Source: an uncultured Ruminococcus sp.
GTDB lineage: Bacteria > Bacillota > Clostridia > Oscillospirales > CAG-272
Length of the DNA: 64,000 nucleotides
Direction of reading: 5' to 3'
Assembly: GCA_902795355.1 (NCBI GenBank)
Contig: CADBKZ010000007.1
Span: forward strand, 1 to 64,000
Shown here: positions 57,711-64,000 of the stretch, piece after piece
Position numbering within the stretch: position 1 is the stretch's first letter
Layout: each line of letters begins with the position of its first letter
The notes under the pieces: generated by a model
What the model was told of the DNA's origin: nothing
The model's database searches: none
Seen by the model: the letters and a program-made list of their open reading frames with translations, nothing else
Program-made: the position numbers and the translations under genes

Positions 57711-59801
57711 TCAGGCGTCCGCGGAAACCTGCGTTCCGCTGACGAACGCGCCGTTTTCATAAACCACAACATAAGAGGGGCCGCGGTAGGTCACGTCGCC
57801 TTTCTTGGCAAAGGTAGAAACCGTAAACGTAACGGTTCCCGCATTGGTGGGCACGCCTTCCATGCTCAACGCGTAAATGTAGCGGCCGCCGAGGTTGCTC
57901 GCCGTGTAGGTGTTGCCGTCGCCTTGAATGCTCGTGTAAACATATTGGCAGTACTGCGGATTGCGAACGGTGGTGTCACCGTCGCCAACTTGGTAGGAAA
58001 CATTGAAACCGAGATAATCAAAATCGGAAGAACCAACGGTTGCAACCAAACGGATTTTCTGGCGGTTTTCGCCGTCTGCTTCGGTGTTCTGCACGCCCTT
58101 GAATGTTGCTAGGCTTCCCTCGCGAATCTCAACCGATTGAATGCTTGCCGCGTTGTTATCGCCCCAACCTAGAATCTGACAAGTAAAGTAACCCGTTACG
58201 GCGGTATAATCGCTTTCGGGAACATATTTAATGGTTTTGCTGTCGATGGTATTGTAAACGGCGATCAGTTTGCCGCCAACAATCTCGAATGTGGTGGTAA
58301 CTTGGTTGCCCGCAACGGCACCCGCCTCGTGGATTGCGGCAATTGCGTCACGATCTGTAAGAATGTTGCCGTTTTCATCGTAAATACCGGAGCTATACGT
58401 GCTTTCGGCATCAAATGTAAATTTCCCGCAATTTGCATTGCCCCCATCAACAAACACCTGCCCCTCGGACAAACCACCCGCATAATAATACCGCACATTG
58501 GTTCCCGAGAAAGATGTTGCATTTGCTTTTTGAGCTGCGGCCGACCAACCAAATGCGATGAATTTGAACTTATGCGTGGTGTTCCACTTTACGGTAAGTG
58601 TATAATCCACCGTTGCATTTGTAATTTCGGTGGGAAGACCCGACGCAGAGGTCATCATAATCCCCTGTCCCGCGCCACCAAGGCGAACGCCGTTGTCGGC
58701 TTGATCGTCTGTCCATTCGCTATGGTTCATTTCATAGTTTACGGCAGTGGTAATCGTTCCGCGAGTTTCATTGGCAGTTACTCCGTTCTTATCGAAATTG
58801 GCTATCCAACCCGCGGGGAGACTATCTACAATGGTTCCTCTCGTGCCACCGTTGGAGGTCAAGTTGGTAAAGTCGGTGGAATAAACATACGGAGTTGTCG
58901 ATCCGATCGTACCCGACGTTGTTACCGCACTCGTTCCCGTAGCGGTGGGAAGTGTTGCAGGATCAAATGTCCCCTCTTGAATCTCAACCGATTGAATTGT
59001 TGCCGTATTACCGGCAGCCCAACCCTCAATCCAACAAGAAAAATATCCCGTAACCGCCGTGAAATCTCCAGCGGGGTTGTACTTTACAGTATTGCCGCCA
59101 AGGGTAATATAAACGGAATTGAGCTTTCCATCGGCAACAACCAATGTGGTGGTTGCTTGACGACCCTCGATTGCGGCCGCTTGATGGAGCGCAACCGCTT
59201 CTGCCTCTGTAAGCTTCACATTTTCCAAGTTTCGAATATCCGAGCACCACCCGCCGGTGGTCATATAAAGGTTGTCATAGTGTCCGCCTTCCGCTCCGAG
59301 AGCACTGCCGTTATTGGGACCGCCCAGATAGGGGTATCTGATTTGCTGTGATGCAGCGACGCTTGTGGATTCGGATGTGTAGGCAACATCCGCCCATCCC
59401 CAACGTATTTGGGCAAACTTATACATGGTGTTCCATTTGACTTGGATATAGTAGTTGGTGGTGGCGTTTTTAATAGCATCCGGAATGCCTGCCGCACTAG
59501 TCATGCCAATTCCCTGTCCCGCACCGCCAAGGCGAATACCGTTATTGACCTGAACATCCGAACCAGCGATTCTATCGTAGTTCACGGCAGTATAAAAAGT
59601 ACTCTCTGTGTCCTTTGTTGCAACCCAGCCCGTGGGCATACTGCTGTTTACGTTGCCCGAGGTGCCATCGTTCGGATCCAATGTTGTGAAATCCCATTTT
59701 GCGTGATAGGGATCGGTTGCGCTTACGGAAACGGCGGCGAGGGGCAACAGCAACACCACCATGATAGCCGCAAGCAGAATGGATATTACGCGTTTTTTCA
59801 T
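57711..59801 (-). CDS. secreted protein with two tandem beta-rich repeats and C-terminal domain
   Basis: A 696-residue exported protein with a signal peptide (MKKRVISILLAAIMVVLLL to VSAT). Two repeats of about 250 residues follow, each with (I/V)RLGGAGQGI, KWNT-x-(Y/H)KF, AVTGYF-(S/T)C and ASIQSVEI-type ends (TIQSVEIQEG, SIQSVEIREG). They look like beta-sandwich binding modules. The last 120 residues (KIRLVATVGSSDFDYLGFNVSYQV ... YTASNLGGRYIYALSMEGVP) resemble the end of the GLUG protein at 13634. No enzyme motif or anchor is seen. AAGGAG precedes the ATG. Function unknown; a carbohydrate- or surface-binding role is possible. Confidence 0.8.
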   Translation of the reverse strand: MKKRVISILLAAIMVVLLLPLAAVSVSATDPYHAKWDFTTLDPNDGTSGNVNSSMPTGWVATKDTESTFYTAVNYDRIAGSDVQVNNGIRLGGAGQGIGMTSAAGIPDAIKNATTNYYIQVKWNTMYKFAQIRWGWADVAYTSESTSVAASQQIRYPYLGGPNNGSALGAEGGHYDNLYMTTGGWCSDIRNLENVKLTEAEAVALHQAAAIEGRQATTTLVVADGKLNSVYITLGGNTVKYNPAGDFTAVTGYFSCWIEGWAAGNTATIQSVEIQEGTFDPATLPTATGTSAVTTSGTIGSTTPYVYSTDFTNLTSNGGTRGTIVDSLPAGWIANFDKNGVTANETRGTITTAVNYEMNHSEWTDDQADNGVRLGGAGQGIMMTSASGLPTEITNATVDYTLTVKWNTTHKFKFIAFGWSAAAQKANATSFSGTNVRYYYAGGLSEGQVFVDGGNANCGKFTFDAESTYSSGIYDENGNILTDRDAIAAIHEAGAVAGNQVTTTFEIVGGKLIAVYNTIDSKTIKYVPESDYTAVTGYFTCQILGWGDNNAASIQSVEIREGSLATFKGVQNTEADGENRQKIRLVATVGSSDFDYLGFNVSYQVGDGDTTVRNPQYCQYVYTSIQGDGNTYTASNLGGRYIYALSMEGVPTNAGTVTFTVSTFAKKGDVTYRGPSYVVVYENGAFVSGTQVSADA

Positions 59802-59943
59802 TTGAATTTCTCCTTTTCTCTTTTTTTGGAAATTTACGCGTTATTTTTTGATCCGCTCCTTTTTTCGGCACATCGCACAATTTGCACGGTCGCCGTTTGT
59901 GCGCATTGCATATATGCCCAAAAAAAGAACGATTATCGTCTAT

Positions 59944-59972
59944 ATTATAGCACAGTTTCCCCAAAAAAGTAA
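59944..59972 (-). promoter_or_regulatory. probable promoter of the secreted protein/peptide operon
   Basis: On the minus strand TATAAT (59949-59944) preceded by TG-C, with a poor -35 (TTACTT) at 17 bases. A long AT-rich leader of about 140 bases follows. Confidence 0.55.
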
Positions 59973-60054
59973 ATACAATTTTCTGCTTAAATTCTTCGAT
60001 TTTCACGTTTTTTTGCGTTATTGAAAAGCGAAAAAAGATGGCTTCCCTTTTTCG

Positions 60055-60260
60055 CTCGCTTCCCGCCGCTCGCCTGTCACTTTGCCTCGCCCATGGAAAA
60101 CAAACAAGCGGAAGCCTCGTCCGTCCGCTACGCGGCCACCTTCTCCAACGGGAGAAGGCTCACGATATTTGCGGACAGTGGGAGAACAGCAGAGAACAGC
60201 AAAATGTGATTTTAGCCTTCCCCTTGGGGGAAGGGGGACCGCATAGCGGTGGATGAGGCC
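60055..60260. repeat. third copy of the palindromic repeat mosaic
   Basis: The segment GAAGCCTC(G)TCCGTCCGC to AACGGGAGAAGGCT (60111-60160) differs by one base from one at about 13032-13082. It is followed by TTTGCGGACAGTGGGA and AGCCTTCCCCTTGGGGGAAGG as in the 98-bp repeat. No gene is seen from 59802 to 60444 besides this and the sites listed. Confidence 0.82.
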
Positions 60261-60298
60261 CCCGCTCGCCTGTTACTTCCCCATCGGAATGAAAAGCA

Positions 60299-60325
60299 AA
60301 AGGCCCCGCGGCGGGGGCCTTTTTC
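60299..60325. terminator. GC-rich terminator-like hairpin
   Basis: AAAGGCCCCCGC-like arms (AAGGCCCCGC, GGCGGGGGCCTTTTT) end in a T run. It may end read-through from the minus-strand acyltransferase-like gene or belong to the repeat region. Confidence 0.6.
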
Positions 60326-60370
60326 CGGCTTTGGATATTTTCGGATGATCTTCTTCCCGAATCCATAGGG

Positions 60371-60421
60371 TCTCCTGTTTTACAGAATCTCCTGTTTTAC
60401 AGAGTCTCCTATTATGTAGAA
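60371..60421 (+). repeat. three tandem 17-bp repeats
   Basis: TCTCCTGTTTTACAGAA, TCTCCTGTTTTACAGAG and TCTCCTATTATGTAGAA lie head to tail, just beyond the stop of the gene at 60444. Confidence 0.9.
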
Positions 60422-60443
60422 AAAATAAACTGTTCGGAACGGC

Positions 60444-61370
60444 TTACCGGATGTCGTCGTACACCTGCTCGGGCTTGACCGAAAGAAGCTCGGGGTTTTC
60501 CACATGGCGTTTGATAATTTTGAAACAGGATGCGTAATAGTAGCCGTCGCAAATGCGCTCGTCGGTCACGGCTTTCAGCTCGATGAACTTCTTGACCGCG
60601 GTTTTGCCGTCCTGATCGACGGTTACCACCGAGCGGCGGCCGCCATAGGCGAGAAACACGGGCAGATTGCCGAAATTATAGATATGGTGGTAGATCGGGC
60701 GAATGCCGAGCGATCCCATGCTCGTTACGATCATGGAGCCGTGGAACGGGCTTAACCAAAGCAGCTTTTTCGGCAGCAGGCCGAAATAGTCGAGGAAATT
60801 CAGAAATTTCACCGTCCAGCGGCAAAGAAGCCCCGGGATGAACGCCAACACCTTGTTGAGCTTATCAAACGAGTTCTTTTTATCGGGCGCGGATTGAATT
60901 TTGACCACCTCGGCGTTGAATTTGTCGTAGACCTCTTCCACCGTGTCGTCGGGGTTGAAGCGGACTTTCACCACCGTGTCCGGCGAATCGAGCGAGAGCG
61001 TCTTTTTCACCACCATTACAATTTGAATATCCTTGCGGGTGAAAATTTTCTGTCCGCTCACAAAACGGTTCAGCCCCGGACGTTGGGAAACTGCGCGCAG
61101 GTAGGCGGCGATCAGAACATGCAAAAACCCGAAGTTCACGCGCCCTTCCTTCACCTTTTCGCGGCAGAATTTGTCGGTTTTGGTCACGTCGAACATGTCG
61201 GCGTAGGTGTTGCAGGCGTCGCAACGCTGGGGCATGATGTAGGGCATCATTTTGGTCATTGGGTTGATCGTTCGTACTTTGTAGCCGTCCGAGCGGTCGC
61301 CGAGCCGCCAGCGGCGTTTCTTCGGCTTTTCCTCTTTGGCCTTTTTTTCTTTCTTCTCTTTTCTGGACAT
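60444..61370 (-). CDS. 2-oxoacid dehydrogenase acyltransferase (E2)-fold protein lacking the catalytic His
   Basis: A 308-residue protein with a Lys-rich N-terminus and a CAT/E2-like catalytic domain. IVTSMGSLGIRPIYHHIYNFG and ELKAVTDERICDGYYYAS correspond to the end of E2 domains, where DHRxxDG carries the catalytic His; here it is D270-E271-R, then DG at 275-276, so the His is Glu. No lipoyl or E3-binding domain is present and no dehydrogenase genes are near. It is thus probably not a classical E2; it may be a structural relative or an acyltransferase with another mechanism. It has its own promoter. Confidence 0.75.
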   Translation of the reverse strand: MSRKEKKEKKAKEEKPKKRRWRLGDRSDGYKVRTINPMTKMMPYIMPQRCDACNTYADMFDVTKTDKFCREKVKEGRVNFGFLHVLIAAYLRAVSQRPGLNRFVSGQKIFTRKDIQIVMVVKKTLSLDSPDTVVKVRFNPDDTVEEVYDKFNAEVVKIQSAPDKKNSFDKLNKVLAFIPGLLCRWTVKFLNFLDYFGLLPKKLLWLSPFHGSMIVTSMGSLGIRPIYHHIYNFGNLPVFLAYGGRRSVVTVDQDGKTAVKKFIELKAVTDERICDGYYYASCFKIIKRHVENPELLSVKPEQVYDDIR

Positions 61371-61423
61371 GGGCAGCTCCCAAACGGTTCATAGTTGTTC
61401 AGGCGTTTCGCGCCTGTTTTTCT

Positions 61424-61452
61424 ATTATACTCCCTTTTACACAATTTTGCAA
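61424..61452 (-). promoter_or_regulatory. promoter of the E2-fold protein gene
   Basis: On the minus strand TTGCAA (61452-61447), 17 bases, TATAAT (61429-61424). Confidence 0.75.
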
Positions 61453-61490
61453 CACTTTTTTCAAAAAACGTCCATTTTTTGAGAAAAACA

Positions 61491-61519
61491 TTGCAAAACG
61501 GCCGGAAATATGATAGAAT
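61491..61519 (+). promoter_or_regulatory. promoter of the RNase HI gene
   Basis: TTGCAA at 61491-61496, 17 bases, TAGAAT at 61514-61519 preceded by TG-A; divergent from the E2-fold gene promoter. Confidence 0.7.
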
Positions 61520-61552
61520 AGATACGGAAATACAACGGATCGGGGAAATGAA

Positions 61553-62008
61553 TTGAAACACGTTGACATTTACACGGACGGAGCCTGCCGCGGGAATCCC
61601 GGAATTGGCGGCTGGGGCGCGGTTCTGGTCTATCAAGGGCATGAAAAAGAGCTTTCGGGCGGCGAGCGGGAAACCACCAACAACCGCATGGAGATGACCG
61701 CCGTAATCGAGGCCCTTTCCGCGCTGAAAGAGCCTTGCGAGGTGACGCTGACGTCGGACTCCAAATATGTGATCGACGCGTTGCAGCTCGGTTGGGCGCG
61801 CGGTTGGCGGGCGCGCGGTTGGAAGAAAGCCGACAAAAGCGCGGCTCTCAACCCCGAGCTTTGGGAACGTCTCCTCGCCCTGACGGAGCGGCACAAAATC
61901 ACCTACGTTTGGGTCAAAGGCCACGCGGGGCATTCCTACAACGAACGCTGCGACAAGCTCGCAACCGCGTTTGCGGACAGTCTGAAACCAAAGGAGACGA
62001 ACGCATGA
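61553..62008 (+). CDS. rnhA: ribonuclease HI
   Basis: A 151-residue RNase HI with all four acidic residues: D9 (IYTDGAC), E47 (NRMEM), D69 (TSDSKYV) and D134 (ERCDKLA), plus H124/H127 in VKGHAGH. It cuts RNA in RNA-DNA hybrids (primer and R-loop removal) in the cytoplasm. It uses a TTG start; the nearby ATG is out of frame. The stop overlaps the next gene's ATG. Confidence 0.95.
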   Translation: MKHVDIYTDGACRGNPGIGGWGAVLVYQGHEKELSGGERETTNNRMEMTAVIEALSALKEPCEVTLTSDSKYVIDALQLGWARGWRARGWKKADKSAALNPELWERLLALTERHKITYVWVKGHAGHSYNERCDKLATAFADSLKPKETNA

Positions 62009-62268
62009 AAAAGCGCGCAAGAATGTTTGCCGTTCTGGGCGCGGCGTTGCTGTTGGTCGCGTTCGTCGCTCCGCCCTTCGGCATGGCGTTCCGCGGCGGC
62101 CAACGGGCCGAAGCGACCGGACCCGACGGCGGGGAGACCGCCCCAACCTATTGGAGCGTTTTCCGCAGGCTCGCCCCGCTGACCTACACGGCCTTTATCC
62201 TCGGCATTCTCGCGCTTTGCGCGGCAATTTTGCTTTGGTTGGTGCTGGGGTGGGTCAACGCGCGGTAG
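62005..62268 (+). CDS. small two-helix membrane protein of unknown function
   Basis: An 87-residue protein with AAGGAG before ATG and a 4-base overlap with rnhA. It has a hydrophobic helix at about 7-25 ([19 protein letters not shown]) and one at about 62-84 ([20 protein letters not shown]), joined by a Gly/Glu-rich loop. No family is recognised. Confidence 0.7.
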   Translation: MKKRARMFAVLGAALLLVAFVAPPFGMAFRGGQRAEATGPDGGETAPTYWSVFRRLAPLTYTAFILGILALCAAILLWLVLGWVNAR

Positions 62269-62270
62269 CT

Positions 62271-62338
62271 CCCCGCGCTTCCGAACAAACGACCCCGCGT
62301 TTCCGAATAAACGGCCCCCGCGTTTCCGAATAAACGAC
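62271..62338 (+). repeat. three tandem repeats of 22-23 bp
   Basis: CCCCGCG(C/T)TTCCGAA(C/T)AAACG(A/G) units begin at 62271, 62293 and 62316, directly after the small membrane protein gene and in front of the terminator. Confidence 0.9.
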
Positions 62339-62374
62339 CCCCGCGCCGTCCGACGGACGGCGCGGGGGTTTTCG
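62338..62374. terminator. bidirectional terminator
   Basis: CCCCCGCGCCGTCCG pairs with CGGACGGCGCGGGGG and a TTTT tail follows; it lies between the convergent small-protein and NodB-like genes. Confidence 0.85.
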
Positions 62375-62401
62375 GTTGGTTGCTCCTCTGTGAGCCGGAA
62401 A

Positions 62402-63379
62402 TTAAAACACCGGCTTCGGGTAGGCGGCCTTGTTCGCCAGCACCATGTTGAGAATCTCCTCGAAGCTCTTCCATTCCACGCGGTCGGATAACGTCCGGTT
62501 GATCCGCTCCGCAACGGTATCCAGCATTCGGATGCCGGTGCCGAGGCCATTGGACATGAGGCTTTGCCAATGGGTGATCAGAATGGGGTAGCCGCCCGTG
62601 TTGAGAACGTCGAGGATCTCGCCCCGCGTTCCGTCCTCGGAGATCAGGCGGTCGGCAACCGAGCGGACGTATTCTTCATCGGTGCGGGGGGTGTCAATGC
62701 TCTCCCAAAAGCGGTCGCGTAGCGTGGCGGGAATGGAAACGAGCGTTCGCCCGTTCCGGTCCAGAGCCACCCACGGCTTCGCGTTTGGCCGTTCCCGCAG
62801 GGTGCGCAGGAAGAACCAAGCGACCCGACTGCCCGTTACCTGTTCCACCGCCGCGGAGATCGCCTCTTGGTATTCCTCTTCCACCTCGATGCCGAAATCC
62901 CACGGGGACGTTACCCCAACGGGCGAAAACCCCGCTTCGGTCAGCAGAGAAAGCGCCTTGGCGATATAGGGCGTGAGCGTTTCGCGGGTTTGCGTGCTTG
63001 CCCAATCCTTTTCGTTCAGCGGCAGATCGCGCCCTGTGGAAAGATCGACGGCAAGGTGATGGGTCAGCATCTCGGGGCAAACGGAAAAGGCGGGCGTCAG
63101 GCGGGTCTGCACGCATGCGATCCATTCGTTCAGGTCGGCGCGGGAAACGCCCTGAAACCCGCGGATCAGGTCCCCTTTGTTCCCCGCCATGGGAACTACG
63201 CTGAATTTTCCGCGAAGCCCGTGTTTTTCCGCCACATCGCAGAAGCGGAAAAGCAATTCGTTGGGGTAGGTTGCAACCAACGGGCGGCCATCCTCGGTGG
63301 CGTCTTTGCCCGCGTGTTCATGGTAGACCGAAATGATGGGCGCGGGATCGTCGATGATCAGACTGACGGGTGTTTTCAT
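62402..63379 (-). CDS. NodB-fold (polysaccharide deacetylase-like) protein of uncertain function
   Basis: A 325-residue protein beginning PVSLIIDDPAP, with FRFCDVAEKHGLRGKFSVVP, SPWDFGIEVEEEY and GYPILITHWQSL. The Asp-Asp at 10-11 and the barrel pattern recall deacetylases of the CE4/DUF2334 kind, but the usual His-x-x-x-His is not obvious (MLTHHL is nearest). No signal peptide. The ATG at 63379 follows AAGGAG. Activity is not certain. Confidence 0.65.
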   Translation of the reverse strand: MKTPVSLIIDDPAPIISVYHEHAGKDATEDGRPLVATYPNELLFRFCDVAEKHGLRGKFSVVPMAGNKGDLIRGFQGVSRADLNEWIACVQTRLTPAFSVCPEMLTHHLAVDLSTGRDLPLNEKDWASTQTRETLTPYIAKALSLLTEAGFSPVGVTSPWDFGIEVEEEYQEAISAAVEQVTGSRVAWFFLRTLRERPNAKPWVALDRNGRTLVSIPATLRDRFWESIDTPRTDEEYVRSVADRLISEDGTRGEILDVLNTGGYPILITHWQSLMSNGLGTGIRMLDTVAERINRTLSDRVEWKSFEEILNMVLANKAAYPKPVF

Positions 63380-63477
63380 GGGGATCTCCTTTTCTTAAAT
63401 GGATTTTATGGTTCAAAAAAGCGGCTTTTGCCGGAGCTATGATTCCTGTATCATCGTTTTCTTTCCGTGCTGTTTGC

Positions 63478-63605
63478 GCCTTTGGCGCAAGTGATGTTAC
63501 GGCTAACGCCGCAGTGATGTTGCTCGTTACACTCGCAGTGATGTGGTGTGTTCCGCATTCACGCGCGAAGCGCACATCATGTTCCGCGCAAGCGGAACAC
63601 TTCGT
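63478..63605. repeat. hairpin-rich short repeats with GTGATGT spacers
   Basis: GTGATGT occurs at 63489, 63513 and 63537 or nearby at about 24-base steps, separated by small palindromes (GCGCCTTTGGCGC; GCGAGTGT/ACGAGC-like). CGCTTGCGCGG and its mirror follow. No gene is seen from 63380 to 63662. Confidence 0.65.
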
Positions 63606-63662
63606 TCAAAAAAGCGCCATAGTGATACAAAAACAAGCTAAAAACGCAAAAATGATACGCTG

Positions 63663-64000
63663 TTATTTTGAACTAAACTCTTTTATCAACTCAATTTTAC
63701 CAATGATATGCCGATTAAACTCGCTCAATTCTTCTGCCGGAATCCACAATTCTTTATGAATATGATTACCGACAGTATGTATTTCAAATTTTGAACAGTA
63801 TGCGTCGTCAACTTCGAACTTTGTGACGTATCCTTTGCCGTCGCCGGTCTTTGTGTTCCATTTTTCCGCAATTTCACAGGCGTATTCTTCATTTAATACA
63901 GGATAAAAGATCGGTTGCTCTGGCAGCCTCGGAGGAAAAACCATAAATCCGCTTTGACGAATTAACTCTAACTCTGCTGTACCAATTGGTCTGAAAAGTA
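63663..64000 (-). CDS. ADP-ribosylation/crystallin J1-like protein, 5' part missing (window edge)
   Basis: The frame is open to the right edge, coding ...LFRPIGTAELELIRQSGFM and then PPRLPEQPIFYPVLNEEYA, YVTKFEVDDAYCSKFEI, KELWIPAEELSEFNRHIIGKI. This is the pattern of a small widespread protein usually named ADP-ribosylation/crystallin J1; its function is not established. The first codons are outside the window. The gene is AT-richer than its neighbours, which may point to separate origin. Confidence 0.7.
   Translation of the reverse strand, partial: LFRPIGTAELELIRQSGFMVFPPRLPEQPIFYPVLNEEYACEIAEKWNTKTGDGKGYVTKFEVDDAYCSKFEIHTVGNHIHKELWIPAEELSEFNRHIIGKIELIKEFSSK

Noticed and set aside
60371-60421. 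Tandem 17-mers considered as a CRISPR array
   Set aside because: There are no spacers between the units and no cas genes in the window.

Overview
The window looks like the chromosome of an uncultured, anaerobic, low-GC-lineage but moderately GC-rich Clostridia (Oscillospirales/Christensenellales-like gut bacterium). The reasons are: AGGAG ribosome binding sites before almost every gene, sigma-A promoters of the TTGACA-17-TATAAT type, Gram-positive lipoprotein signals, ferredoxin-dependent 2-oxoacid chemistry (IorAB), many AraC regulators beside glycan genes, GLUG-type surface proteins and the palindromic intergenic repeats seen in this group. The taxon is an inference; no rRNA or tRNA gene was recognised here.

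Layout. 1-11.5 kb: the start of an L-fucose isomerase gene (cut by the window edge), divergent from an AraC gene; a minus-strand pair (GDPD phosphodiesterase and a DNase-I-fold lipoprotein); then a second AraC gene followed by a six-gene operon (enolase-superfamily dehydratase, GH10-like hydrolase, SDR dehydrogenase, RraA-like aldolase, serine hydrolase, beta-propeller lactonase) that reads like a non-phosphorylative sugar-acid pathway. 12.5-13.4 kb is a mosaic of palindromic repeats. 13.6-22.8 kb is a cell-surface operon: two GLUG-repeat proteins, two related metallo-beta-lactamase-fold proteins, a 46-residue peptide and an orphan solute-binding lipoprotein. 22.9-24.8 kb: a GH16-like glycanase divergent from its AraC regulator.

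24.8-30.6 kb is an arylpyruvate/arylacetate operon (acyl-CoA synthetase, iorA, iorB, phenylacetate-CoA ligase, double-ACT protein). 30.7-35.1 kb holds an amidohydrolase, a membrane-anchored protein of unknown role and an acyl-CoA synthetase. 35.1-41.1 kb holds a FAD/Rieske oxidoreductase, YhcH, a polysaccharide deacetylase, a nucleoside hydrolase and a GH20 hexosaminidase. 41.5-44.9 kb is a fused MacB-like ABC exporter.

45.1-52.4 kb is a compact minus-strand aromatic amino acid operon: a strong promoter, a 24-residue Tyr/Phe-rich leader peptide and a terminator with a competing antiterminator, then pheA, aroB, aroE-aroK fusion, aroQ, aroA, tyrA and a DAHP synthase, six of the seven genes joined by 4-nt overlaps. 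This attenuation control is the clearest regulatory system in the window. 52.4-55.6 kb: an AEC transporter and a TetR-controlled ABC-2 exporter with tandem operators. 55.7-64 kb: an SGNH esterase, a second repeat mosaic with a 98-bp direct repeat, a secreted two-repeat protein paired with a second 45-residue peptide, an acyltransferase-like protein lacking the catalytic His, RNase HI, a NodB-like protein and a truncated gene at the right edge.
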